NCBI GenBank assembly: GCA_020634165.1
Contig: JACKCF010000001.1
Span: 1,054,001 to 1,118,000, forward strand
DNA length: 64,000 nucleotides
Direction: 5' to 3'
DNA from: Anaerolineaceae bacterium
Lineage (GTDB): Bacteria; Chloroflexota; Anaerolineae; Aggregatilineales; Phototrophicaceae
Below are positions 8,377 through 16,900 of this stretch, piece by piece. How positions within the stretch are numbered: position 1 is the first letter of the stretch; the number at the start of each line of letters is the position of its first letter. The notes under the pieces are model-generated. The model saw only the letters and a list, made by a program, of their open reading frames with translations, was not told the DNA's origin and did no database searches. Both the position numbers and the translations under genes were made by a program.

Positions 8377-10389
8377 TCAGCGATCAGCGACCACTTCAAT
8401 GTTATACAGAATGAGGCTGTTGCTCTGTGGCTCATCGTTGAGCAGGGCATCCAGGCGTAAACGCGATGTCCATTGGTATGCGCCGACCGAGACCGTATAA
8501 GTTCCTGCCGAGATGGCTTCCGGCAGTTCAATATAGGTTACTTGCGCCACAATATCGCGGTCTCGCAGTCGTCCAGCATCCATACTGAGTTCATCACGCT
8601 GGGCGACAATCGTCACCGGATCGCTCAAAATGTGGTTGAAGAACACCAGGTCGGGCGGAATAACCCCCTCGATGCGCCAGTAATTCGTCACCGTGACGGT
8701 ATCGCCTGGACGGTAAACGGGCAGCTCATCGACAGCATAGCCCAGCCAGGTCACATTGCCCCCAAAGCGAATCGGCGGTGGCGTTAGTTGGCCGTTAGGC
8801 GCGTTGAACCGTGCCGGAGAAATCGTCACGAATTTGCCCATTTCATCGGCGACAGTCTGCTCCAGGTCCATATCAATGACCGAACCCTCTGGCAGATTGG
8901 GGTCCTGTATGCGCTGACCAATACGCAGCCAGTCGGCAATTTGCGGATGAATACGAAAAGTCTCATTGTCGCCCGCGACAATCACTTGCTGATGCGCGCC
9001 ACCATTAGCGAACACCAGCGATTGGCGACAATCCACAAACCGGACTTCGCGCGTGGGTCGATTCATCATCAACAGTACCAACTGCGTATTGTTGAGTCGA
9101 TCATGCCGTGTAAAGTCGTTATAGCGCTGGTGACACATCACTGTCGGGATGTCATCAGCCGTTTGGTCGATGTGCAGCGCCAGATGACCGAGATCGCTTT
9201 GATAGGCGACCTGCATATCCTCATTGTCTGGCCATACGGTAAACAGGTCATGTGCTGTCCAAATAGCATTGCCGCCGATCAGCACAAGCAAAGCGCCGAC
9301 CGCTAACCATTGATATGTGCGCTGGTGCAGTTGCCCCAAAATCAGGTGAACGCCCAGGCCAAAACACAGGGCGATTGGCGGCAGCAGCACGCTCATCGCG
9401 ATGAAATTAGGTGGTGAAATCGCGATAAATCCGGTCGGCAGCATGAACAGCAGCATAATGCCCAGAACAGCATAACGCGGTTGTCGCCAGTTGCGCATGC
9501 AGGCGATCAGCCCGACCAGGGCCACCAGCGCGCTGATGGGGTCCATTAATGGCCGCCCTGGCACATTGAACGCCGGATTCAGATCGCCCTGAATGGCGAT
9601 GCCCATAAATCCAGTCGATAGTGACCGCAGCAGGCCCACATTGGAATTGAACAATCGCGAACTCGCGGCCAGGTCCGGCAGGTTGATGCTTGAAAGTAAG
9701 TACGGCATCACCAGGATAAAAATCATCAGAATGGAGAAGCCGATATAGCTCAGGCGGCGTGTGGAGAGTGGACGTTCCGTGACGATGATATACGTAATGA
9801 ATGCCATAGCGCCCAGGACGATCATCAGGCTGGCTGCATGCAGGTAAAACCCCATGCCGAGCAGTGCACCGACAGCCGCAAAGGCAGTGACTTTCGTGCT
9901 TTCAGTGCTGTACTGCCTATAAACGGGTAGTGCCCTTGCCAGGGCCAGCATGACACCCACAACCAGCAGTGGCAAAAAGGCTTGCGCTACAGCCAATCGC
10001 GCCAGCAGCGATGCCCACATCATAACGGCCAGTAGGGCCATTGCGGAAAGTCCGGCGACTCGTCCGAACAGGCGTACACCCGTTGTATAGACCAGCGTCA
10101 GCATGACGATGTTTGCCAGCACGGACATCATACGATAGCCGATGGACCCTGTTCCCGTGCCTAACCGTGTGAAAGCCAGCGCCGTGTAATACAGGTTTTC
10201 GCGTGCGTCGCCACCGCCAACCGGATACAGCACGCGAATATCACCTGCGCGCACGGTATCACTCAGGCGCAAGGTGAGGACTTCTTCTGCATGCAGGCCG
10301 ATGGGCACTGTGGTTAGCTCCCACATACGCAGCCCTGTCGCCAGCAGCAGAATCAGCACAGCAATAGCGTAACTTACGCGGCTAGACAA
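8377..10389 (-). CDS. GT39-like polytopic membrane glycosyltransferase
   Basis: About 670 residues. An N-terminal half of roughly ten membrane helices has the GT39/ArnT/PMT look, including an early acidic loop (GLHAEEVLTLRL) and a YHxx-type periplasmic loop. A C-terminal soluble region of about 250 residues is rich in beta strands. Such enzymes move sugars from polyprenyl-phosphate donors onto proteins or lipids outside the membrane. The start is proposed at a TTG with GGAAGG eight bases upstream. The upstream in-frame TTG would overlap a palindrome and lacks a ribosome site. Acceptor and sugar are unknown; its neighbours suggest envelope glycans. Confidence 0.65.
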   Translation of the reverse strand: MSSRVSYAIAVLILLLATGLRMWELTTVPIGLHAEEVLTLRLSDTVRAGDIRVLYPVGGGDARENLYYTALAFTRLGTGTGSIGYRMMSVLANIVMLTLVYTTGVRLFGRVAGLSAMALLAVMMWASLLARLAVAQAFLPLLVVGVMLALARALPVYRQYSTESTKVTAFAAVGALLGMGFYLHAASLMIVLGAMAFITYIIVTERPLSTRRLSYIGFSILMIFILVMPYLLSSINLPDLAASSRLFNSNVGLLRSLSTGFMGIAIQGDLNPAFNVPGRPLMDPISALVALVGLIACMRNWRQPRYAVLGIMLLFMLPTGFIAISPPNFIAMSVLLPPIALCFGLGVHLILGQLHQRTYQWLAVGALLVLIGGNAIWTAHDLFTVWPDNEDMQVAYQSDLGHLALHIDQTADDIPTVMCHQRYNDFTRHDRLNNTQLVLLMMNRPTREVRFVDCRQSLVFANGGAHQQVIVAGDNETFRIHPQIADWLRIGQRIQDPNLPEGSVIDMDLEQTVADEMGKFVTISPARFNAPNGQLTPPPIRFGGNVTWLGYAVDELPVYRPGDTVTVTNYWRIEGVIPPDLVFFNHILSDPVTIVAQRDELSMDAGRLRDRDIVAQVTYIELPEAISAGTYTVSVGAYQWTSRLRLDALLNDEPQSNSLILYNIEVVADR

Positions 10390-10409
10390 ACAACGTACCT
10401 TCCAAAATA

Positions 10410-10430
10410 TGCTACATATCTTATGTAGCA
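10410..10430. promoter_or_regulatory. perfect palindrome at the 5' end of the GT39-like gene
   Basis: TGCTACAT-atctt-ATGTAGCA is an 8-bp perfect inverted repeat with a 5-base spacer, ending about 20 bases before the proposed TTG start. Its length and symmetry fit a repressor operator or a translation-controlling hairpin. Confidence 0.4.
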
Positions 10431-10602
10431 ATCAGAGAAACTAACCAGCAGTGTTTTGCTGGCTAAACCCCTATCCTCAGTGCCTCACGAATAACTTTGT
10501 AGCAGGCAGATTTGGGGGTGGGGTTCGTTTCGAGAATCTTTTCTCATAATCTGGCTATGTTACCATTGCAGCCGGTAAACCGCACCAGCGAGTACCTGAC
10601 GA

Positions 10603-11109
10603 CTAGATCGCCGTTGCCCATGCGCTGAACCCCAGCACACACAACCCCAGAGTGACGTTCAGCCAGGTCAGACGGACTTCTCGCTGCCGCAGCTTGGACC
10701 ACTCGCCGATGTCGCCTTTGCTGCGCTCCAGCAGCATGGTTGTACGCTCCAACGAAGGCACTACGCCGTATTGCAGCAGCCACCCACTCAGCGCCATCAG
10801 AATGATGGTGATGTGCTTGGCCAACATGACCTTGCTCCATTCGTTGTCGAAGGTCATGACGCCATCGTAATTGGGGTCGGCTGTCATCTGGAACAGGCCG
10901 GTGACGATCAACACAGCCAGACTAATGTTGCTGATGGGGTAAAAGCGCTTGCGTAAGCGCGTCAGCAGGCTGTACAGCGACGGCGTATTTTCCAGCACAC
11001 GTCGCATTTCCGGCCATACGAGGATGGTCGTAATCAGCAAACCACCAATCCATATGACGGTGGCGGAAAGATGGAAAAACAGGCTAAGGGCAAGTTCTGG
11101 GCGGCTCAT
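10603..11109 (-). CDS. CopD-like four-helix membrane protein
   Basis: 168 residues with four or five hydrophobic helices. The first helix carries HLSATVIWIGGLL, typical of the CopD/DUF2269-like membrane family, where conserved His and Trp residues may bind copper or heme. The start ATG (MSRPELALSL) has GGAG ten bases upstream. It overlaps the 3' end of the upstream glycosidase-like gene by 26 bases, implying translational coupling. A copper-import role is only a family guess. Confidence 0.6.
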   Translation of the reverse strand: MSRPELALSLFFHLSATVIWIGGLLITTILVWPEMRRVLENTPSLYSLLTRLRKRFYPISNISLAVLIVTGLFQMTADPNYDGVMTFDNEWSKVMLAKHITIILMALSGWLLQYGVVPSLERTTMLLERSKGDIGEWSKLRQREVRLTWLNVTLGLCVLGFSAWATAI

Positions 11110-12289
11110 TACCAGTAAACTCCGGGTGTCCTGGGTCACGATAGGGTAATACTACCGTATCGCACGTTTTGGGCATACGGGCAACCGCGAAGAAAGCGGG
11201 TCGCGTCCGATGATCGGGGGCAACCAGCGCCCACCAGCTCTCTTCATCATCTTCTGTCCATGTCGGGTCCGGTAGATAAATCAGCGTCATCAACCCCACC
11301 CAGGGCGACCAGTGTTCCAGGGCGTAGTCATAGGCTGCGACGATATTTTCTGCCTGTTCTTCTTCGCTCACACTGAACCAACTATAGGCTGGATCGATGG
11401 TGTCCGTTGTCCAGCCCATTTCCAGGATAGCCATTTGTCGCGCCGCATCTCCATTGGCGACCATGATCTTGCGCAGGTCTTCGATCCGCCGGAAGCTGGC
11501 CCAGCGACCGTTGCCATTTTGTTCGGCATCATCTGGACCATAGCTTGGCACGTTGTAACCAGGTGCATGCGCACCGACAACATCAACATACTGCTGGAAT
11601 CCAGCATCGTACATGGCCTGCAAATACAGATCATCGCGCTGCGCGGTGGCATCGTCATTACCTGTTGGCGAAAGTCCCGCTGAAATAATGATCGCAGTCG
11701 GGTCAGCCTGCCGGATAGCGGCACTGCATGCGGCCAGTAGCTCGACGTAATTGGCGGCATTCGGCGGCTGATTGCCCCATTCGCGCGCCAGGTTGGGTTC
11801 ATTCCACACCTGATACGCCCGAATCCGCCCTGCATAACGACTTGCTACTGTTCCGCAGTAAGTGGCAAAATCAGCGATGTCATCCGGGGGGCTATCGAGT
11901 GCATCTGTTTCCTCACTCAACGCCCAATCGGGTGTTAAACCCAAACGCGCCACCAGATACAGATCACGCCTCTCCACGCGCTCCACGACCTTGTCGGCTT
12001 CCTCAAACTGCCATTGACCGCGCTCTGGCTCCATATCGCGCCAGGAAAAAATCTGCTTAACAGTGTTGAAGCCCAACATCCGCACCCAATCCAGATGCGT
12101 GCCGACCTGTCCCTCATCCCACCAGACAAAAGCATGCAGCGCATACGTCAGCGAAGGAAAAGGTGGATCAACGATGGCATCACCACGAAACGGATCGGCA
12201 GATTGTTGGCTGATTAAGGCGGCAGCGGCCAGTGCAATCGCACCTATTCCGCTAACGAGGCCTGCCCACAGACGTTTGGATCGGGTCAT
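11084..12289 (-). CDS. anchored clan GH-A glycosidase-like protein (paralog 1)
   Basis: 401 residues. An N-terminal signal or anchor helix (about 9-28) precedes a TIM-barrel domain of clan GH-A type (GH5/GH39-like). The acid/base Glu is E164 in VWNEPNLAREW and the nucleophile candidate is E290 in AILEMGW, at the end of beta strands as expected. It is the shortest of four consecutive paralogs (11.1-18.6 kb) that share the signature NE[PQ]N(L/I)xREW. Substrate unknown. The 3' end overlaps the CopD-like gene. No strong ribosome site is seen. Confidence 0.7.
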   Translation of the reverse strand: MTRSKRLWAGLVSGIGAIALAAAALISQQSADPFRGDAIVDPPFPSLTYALHAFVWWDEGQVGTHLDWVRMLGFNTVKQIFSWRDMEPERGQWQFEEADKVVERVERRDLYLVARLGLTPDWALSEETDALDSPPDDIADFATYCGTVASRYAGRIRAYQVWNEPNLAREWGNQPPNAANYVELLAACSAAIRQADPTAIIISAGLSPTGNDDATAQRDDLYLQAMYDAGFQQYVDVVGAHAPGYNVPSYGPDDAEQNGNGRWASFRRIEDLRKIMVANGDAARQMAILEMGWTTDTIDPAYSWFSVSEEEQAENIVAAYDYALEHWSPWVGLMTLIYLPDPTWTEDDEESWWALVAPDHRTRPAFFAVARMPKTCDTVVLPYRDPGHPEFTGNEPPRTCP

Positions 12290-12333
12290 AGGTTGGACTC
12301 AGATTACGAATTCGATGGTCATCATAATGCGAA

Positions 12334-12359
12334 GGGCACACCCATATTGGCGTGTGCCC
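12334..12359. other. intergenic hairpin between glycosidase paralogs
   Basis: GGGCACAC and GTGTGCCC (8 bp) frame a 10-base loop. There is no T run on either side, so it may attenuate or stabilise mRNA rather than act as an intrinsic terminator. Confidence 0.4.
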
Positions 12360-12388
12360 CCAAGTTGCTGATTGTGCTGAATCAGGCG

Positions 12389-13855
12389 TTAGCCGCCGGA
12401 TTGCATCCGCTGATTATAAGCTGACTGCCATGAACGGACCGCATCATAGGCCGGACGGAACTGGAAATTGGGGCCAATGAGCGAGTAGGGCACATTGTCA
12501 TTATTGGGGTCCCAACCGGCCTGCGGCGCGTAGTTAAAGTTCCAGATGATCCCCAGCCGTACCCAGCCGTAATTGTCCATCATCGACATCGCTTCTGGAA
12601 TCCACGAGGCTTGTTCAGCTAGCGTGTTATCCAGCGCAAAGCCGAAGCCCTCCGGTACACCTTCGAGGTCTTCGCCAACGGCCCAACCAAATTCGGTCAC
12701 GCACAGCGGGACGTCATAATTGGCCGCCACGATGCGATTGCGATAGCCTTCCAGCGTACTGCGGAAGCTCCAACTGTGATGCGGATTATCAAACGGACCC
12801 CGGAACTGTGCGGTCGGGTCGTTGACGACCTCGTTGTAGGCTTCTGCCGGACCGATGTTGAAGCCGTTGACGTGTGAACCCACACAGTCAGCATAGTCCA
12901 GCATACCCGCAGCGATCATCTGCTCCAGATAGACGAAATCATCGACAGCCATCACACCATCGTTGATGCCCGTCTGTGACAAGGCACCGCTGATAATGAT
13001 GACATTTGGGTCGATGGCCTTGACGGCGGTATAGGTCTGACGCAGCATTTCGACATAGTTGGCCGCGCTCAGGCCACCAGTGGAGGTCCACTCACGGTCC
13101 AGGTTCTGCTCGTTCCAGACCTCAATGGCATGGACCTGGCCCGGATAGCGCTGGACAATGCTGGTGACGAAATTGACATAAGCGGAAATATCAGCGGGTG
13201 GGCCTTCACGTCCCAACTCGACGCCTTGCTCGCGCGCCCAATCAGGGGCAGTCACGATGCTGAGGGCCATCTTCAGGCCAAAACGCTCTGCTGAAGGCAT
13301 CACAAAGTCGAGGATAGCATAGTCAATCTGCCCTGGCTCGCGCTCGAAGTCTTCCCAGCGCACCTGTTGTTTGACCCAGGGCAGGCCCAGGTCGTCGGCT
13401 ACCGAGCGATAAAACCCATCCTGGTTGTCGGGGTTAAAGTCCAGGCTGTACTGCACCTGAATGCCTGCTTCAAAGTGATCGACATCGACGGGCGGTACTG
13501 TGGGTTCCGGCGTGGGCGTGCTCGCCTGGACGGACTGTGCGACCAGCGTCGGCTCCTGTGCAACCTCAACCGGTTCCTCTGTTTCTTCCTCGGCAGGTAC
13601 CTCGGTCGGCGCCTCTGTTGGGACGGCTGTTTCCGCAGGGGTGATGCTCGGCTGTACCAGCACCACGTCAGCGCCATTGTCTTGCGGCGGTAGCGCGACA
13701 TTTTCCGATGCGCCCAGACCTGTAACCAACGGATAGGCGAAGTAAATCGCGATGAAGGTGGCAAAGCCCATCACCAGCGTGACGAACGTCCAGACGAGGA
13801 TAAATCCGCGCAGACGTTTGCGCGTCCTCAGTTGTGGCGAAACTGCTGCGGTCAT
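12389..13855 (-). CDS. membrane-anchored clan GH-A glycosidase-like protein (paralog 2)
   Basis: 488 residues. A cytoplasmic basic start, one membrane helix (about 17-40), an acidic Pro/Thr/Glu linker (about 55-125), then a clan GH-A barrel. The acid/base candidate is E249 in the variant motif VWNEQNLDREW and the nucleophile is E388 in CVTEFGW. The motif VxxHVNGFN near residue 328 matches the corresponding HYN/HAP blocks of the paralogs. GGAG lies seven bases before the ATG. It is likely type II anchored and acts on surface polysaccharide; substrate unknown. Confidence 0.7.
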   Translation of the reverse strand: MTAAVSPQLRTRKRLRGFILVWTFVTLVMGFATFIAIYFAYPLVTGLGASENVALPPQDNGADVVLVQPSITPAETAVPTEAPTEVPAEEETEEPVEVAQEPTLVAQSVQASTPTPEPTVPPVDVDHFEAGIQVQYSLDFNPDNQDGFYRSVADDLGLPWVKQQVRWEDFEREPGQIDYAILDFVMPSAERFGLKMALSIVTAPDWAREQGVELGREGPPADISAYVNFVTSIVQRYPGQVHAIEVWNEQNLDREWTSTGGLSAANYVEMLRQTYTAVKAIDPNVIIISGALSQTGINDGVMAVDDFVYLEQMIAAGMLDYADCVGSHVNGFNIGPAEAYNEVVNDPTAQFRGPFDNPHHSWSFRSTLEGYRNRIVAANYDVPLCVTEFGWAVGEDLEGVPEGFGFALDNTLAEQASWIPEAMSMMDNYGWVRLGIIWNFNYAPQAGWDPNNDNVPYSLIGPNFQFRPAYDAVRSWQSAYNQRMQSGG

Positions 13856-13931
13856 GGTTTGTCTCCTATGTTTGACGATCAGATTCTAGTTGATCCAGTG
13901 TGAATCACACAGAGTACCATCGTATAAGGCG

Positions 13932-16820
13932 TTATCGGGCCGCCGCCAGCGTATCGCAGGCCGGGCAACCCCCATCTGGCCGGATGATGGCGTAGCCACC
14001 CTGCGGATCAGATGCATACAGCGTAAAGTCAATATTCCAGACGATCATCATCTGGGCCTTGCCGCTGTTCGCCAGGATCGAGGCCGCTTGCGCCAACCAT
14101 GTTGCTTGTTGGGCGACGGTTGTGTTCTGCGCCCATGCCCAATCCCCCGGAAGTGCCGGATAACCTTCAGGGGTGAGATAGCCCAATTCCGTCACGCAGA
14201 TTGGACGTTGACCGCCGATGATGCTCCAGTGCTCGTTTAAAAAGGTCGTCAGGTAGCGCGTATAGTAGTTGTCACCCCTTGGGTCACCACTGATGGCGTT
14301 TGGTGAGACGATGCCCTCGTTATAGTGCATGCCCAGGCAGTCCATATAGTTAAGACCACCTGCGTCGACTACCTGCCGCAGCCAATTATTGTCGTTGACG
14401 ATCTGCCCAGGGAAGGCCGCTTCTGCACCTGTGGGTGAGGGCGCAGCACTGATCACCATTGTGGTGCCATTGGCGCTCTTGATGGACTGGTAGGCCAGCC
14501 GCAGCATATTTACATAATTGCCGCCGCTAATCTGATTGCGTGGCCATTCACGGTCGAGGTTGGGTTCGTTCCATACTTCGATAGCATCCGCGCCGGAAGC
14601 GGCGACAGCGCCTAACCAGTTTGCGAATTCCCGCATATAGGCTTCGCCACCTGCGGCCACGTCCGCTGGATTGCCGACGGTACCCACCAGCGCCCGGAAG
14701 CCAGCGGCATGGGCTTGCCCGACAAAGGCAATCGCATCAGAGGCATCATAGCCAGGGTAGAAGCGAATCTGCTTCTTCATCCAGACCATACCCGCCCGCT
14801 GCATCGCGCCAATGGCCCTGCCATCAACATTATGGACATGGCCGCCGATTTCAAAGGCACCAATGCTGCCTGATGGCGGCGGTACAGCTCCAGATCCACC
14901 CCCGCTGGAGCCAGCAGTCGGAATGATCGGGGCCGGTGTTGGTGTAACGGTTGGCGTCGGCGTCGGCGTCGATGTCGGCAGCGGCGTGGGTGTCGGCGTC
15001 GGCTGGAACAGGGCCACTGCTGCACCACTGCGGACGCTCTCGTTGGCTTCCTGGCCCACACCGACGACGGCTACATTGATCGCATAATTGCCATCAGGTG
15101 CTTCCAGCGTAATCACCAGATCTTCACTCAGACCTGTCGTTACTTCATCAACGAGTCCGTCGGCGCTTTCAACGCTCCAGCGCAAGGCCAGATCAGTCGG
15201 TGAAGGCGCACTCGGTATTTGCGTGCGATATTGTTCGACGGCCGTATAAACATCCTGCGCTAGGTCATTGGTGAGCATGTCCTCGAACGCGACGCCGCCC
15301 AGAGCAAACGGAACGGTCATATCCATGCGATAGCGCAGGGCATCACCTGTCGTCAGCCAGATGCGCGCTCGTGGCGAGTCATCGCGGTTCAGGTAGTCGA
15401 TATAAGGCGCATTGATGATCGTATCCACACCGGCGTTGGCTTGCATACCATCCAGATAGGCGCGGATTTCGCTGCCTGGTTCAATCGATCCGGTTTCACT
15501 CACATCCGGCGCTTCCACGACGACGTTACCCATGCCTGCCAGACCCTCGTCATAGCCGATGGTCGAGAAGGCGCCTTCAAATTCACGAATGGACTGCGCC
15601 GTCAGGCCGAGCGTGATCTTGTAGCGGCTGATTTCTCGGATGCTCCAGCGCAGCATGGCCTCGACCAGTTGCGTGTCGCCAGGGGCATAGGTTTCTGGGT
15701 CTAGACCCATATTGATCTGGACGATATCGGCACCCTGGCCGATGGCGCGCCAGTCATAAGCGCCCGTCTGCCACACACCATCGACATTTTCCGCCGCTGG
15801 AACAACCACGCCTAACAGCAGCCCCAGCGTATCCATGCGCTGGCCCAGGTCTTTGATGAACAGACCGAAATTGTCGCGCTGGTCGGTGCTCAGGCCGCGA
15901 TAATCAATGAAAATGCCATCATAGCCGCCGACGCTTGCCAATTGGGAAATCGCCGCAGCGTGTTCTGTGCGCAGTGTACGATTACCAAGAATGCTGTTGA
16001 CGGTTTGTGTATCGAGCGCGCGCGGGTCGGAAAAGTCGCGAATAATAGGCATGACCAGATAGCCAGCGTTGGTATCAAACCCTGGGGCCAGACTGCCGAT
16101 GACTTTGCCATCGAGCGTTGGCTGGAGGCCCGCTGGGGCAACGATAGTCGCCGCATTAGCCGCGTTGGCATTCAAAACCTGCGTCACATCATAGCTGACG
16201 ACCACACGCGGCGTATCCGGTGCGGCCTGGAACAGGGCCACATGCTGGTACAGCGTATCAGTGGTTGCTTCCAGCCGATTTTCGACGACCTGCGCCGCAA
16301 CAAACTCCCACGATTGGGTTTCGTCCTGCCAGCCATATAGATCAAGCAGATCGCGGTCGGGCGCATTGCCCGGAATATGGATGCTGTAGACCAATGCCCC
16401 TGGCGTATCGCCGCTGGCTTCGATGCTGTAGACCGGACTTTGCAGCGCCAGATAATAGGGAACAGCACTGCGCGTCGCCGGAATCCATTCCTGAGTGGTG
16501 CTATCGGCAGCGACATAATCGCGCAGGCTGACCGCAGTCAGACTGGCACCGAATTCATCGCTTTCTGCTGCTGCCACCAGCCGGAAACCCTCATCAGAGG
16601 TGGCTAGACTATCACCTGGTTCGGTCAGGGGGACGTATTTCGGGCCAAACAGGCGCTCATACAAACTGATCGGTGGCAGGAATAAGCCAACGATCACCAG
16701 CACAAACACGATAAAGGCTGTCAATGACGTTACAATCCAGCATCCAGCAGAATTGCGCGGGCGCCGAGGACGATCATCTAGCTTAACGTTGGGATCGGCA
16801 GGAACGGGGGTTACATCCAT
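13932..16820 (-). CDS. two-domain anchored protein: degenerate GH18-like plus clan GH-A glycosidase-like (paralog 3)
   Basis: 962 residues from the ATG that has GAGG five bases upstream. One membrane helix lies near 28-50. A GH18-like barrel follows (about 205-545) with the strand YDGIFIDYRG, in which the catalytic Glu of DxxDxDxE-type enzymes is replaced by Arg (R308). After a beta domain and a long TPTPTP linker (about 605-640) comes a complete clan GH-A barrel with acid/base E752 in VWNEPNLDREW and a nucleophile in CVTELGYL. The C terminus GGYAIIRPDGxCPAC is shared with paralog 4. Likely a surface glycan-binding and glycan-cleaving protein. Confidence 0.72.
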   Translation of the reverse strand: MDVTPVPADPNVKLDDRPRRPRNSAGCWIVTSLTAFIVFVLVIVGLFLPPISLYERLFGPKYVPLTEPGDSLATSDEGFRLVAAAESDEFGASLTAVSLRDYVAADSTTQEWIPATRSAVPYYLALQSPVYSIEASGDTPGALVYSIHIPGNAPDRDLLDLYGWQDETQSWEFVAAQVVENRLEATTDTLYQHVALFQAAPDTPRVVVSYDVTQVLNANAANAATIVAPAGLQPTLDGKVIGSLAPGFDTNAGYLVMPIIRDFSDPRALDTQTVNSILGNRTLRTEHAAAISQLASVGGYDGIFIDYRGLSTDQRDNFGLFIKDLGQRMDTLGLLLGVVVPAAENVDGVWQTGAYDWRAIGQGADIVQINMGLDPETYAPGDTQLVEAMLRWSIREISRYKITLGLTAQSIREFEGAFSTIGYDEGLAGMGNVVVEAPDVSETGSIEPGSEIRAYLDGMQANAGVDTIINAPYIDYLNRDDSPRARIWLTTGDALRYRMDMTVPFALGGVAFEDMLTNDLAQDVYTAVEQYRTQIPSAPSPTDLALRWSVESADGLVDEVTTGLSEDLVITLEAPDGNYAINVAVVGVGQEANESVRSGAAVALFQPTPTPTPLPTSTPTPTPTVTPTPAPIIPTAGSSGGGSGAVPPPSGSIGAFEIGGHVHNVDGRAIGAMQRAGMVWMKKQIRFYPGYDASDAIAFVGQAHAAGFRALVGTVGNPADVAAGGEAYMREFANWLGAVAASGADAIEVWNEPNLDREWPRNQISGGNYVNMLRLAYQSIKSANGTTMVISAAPSPTGAEAAFPGQIVNDNNWLRQVVDAGGLNYMDCLGMHYNEGIVSPNAISGDPRGDNYYTRYLTTFLNEHWSIIGGQRPICVTELGYLTPEGYPALPGDWAWAQNTTVAQQATWLAQAASILANSGKAQMMIVWNIDFTLYASDPQGGYAIIRPDGGCPACDTLAAAR

Positions 16821-16850
16821 AGTGACCTCAAATTTGGGAAGATAGCTCAA

Positions 16851-16875
16851 TGGGAGTGCCAACCTGGCACTCCCA
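16851..16875. other. strong intergenic hairpin between paralogs 3 and 4
   Basis: TGGGAGTGCC and GGCACTCCCA form a perfect 10-bp stem with a 5-base loop, between the end of paralog 4 and the start of paralog 3. Only short T/A runs flank it, so termination is likely partial. Confidence 0.5.
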
Positions 16876-16900
16876 TAAAATGACTATTTATATGCTTGCG

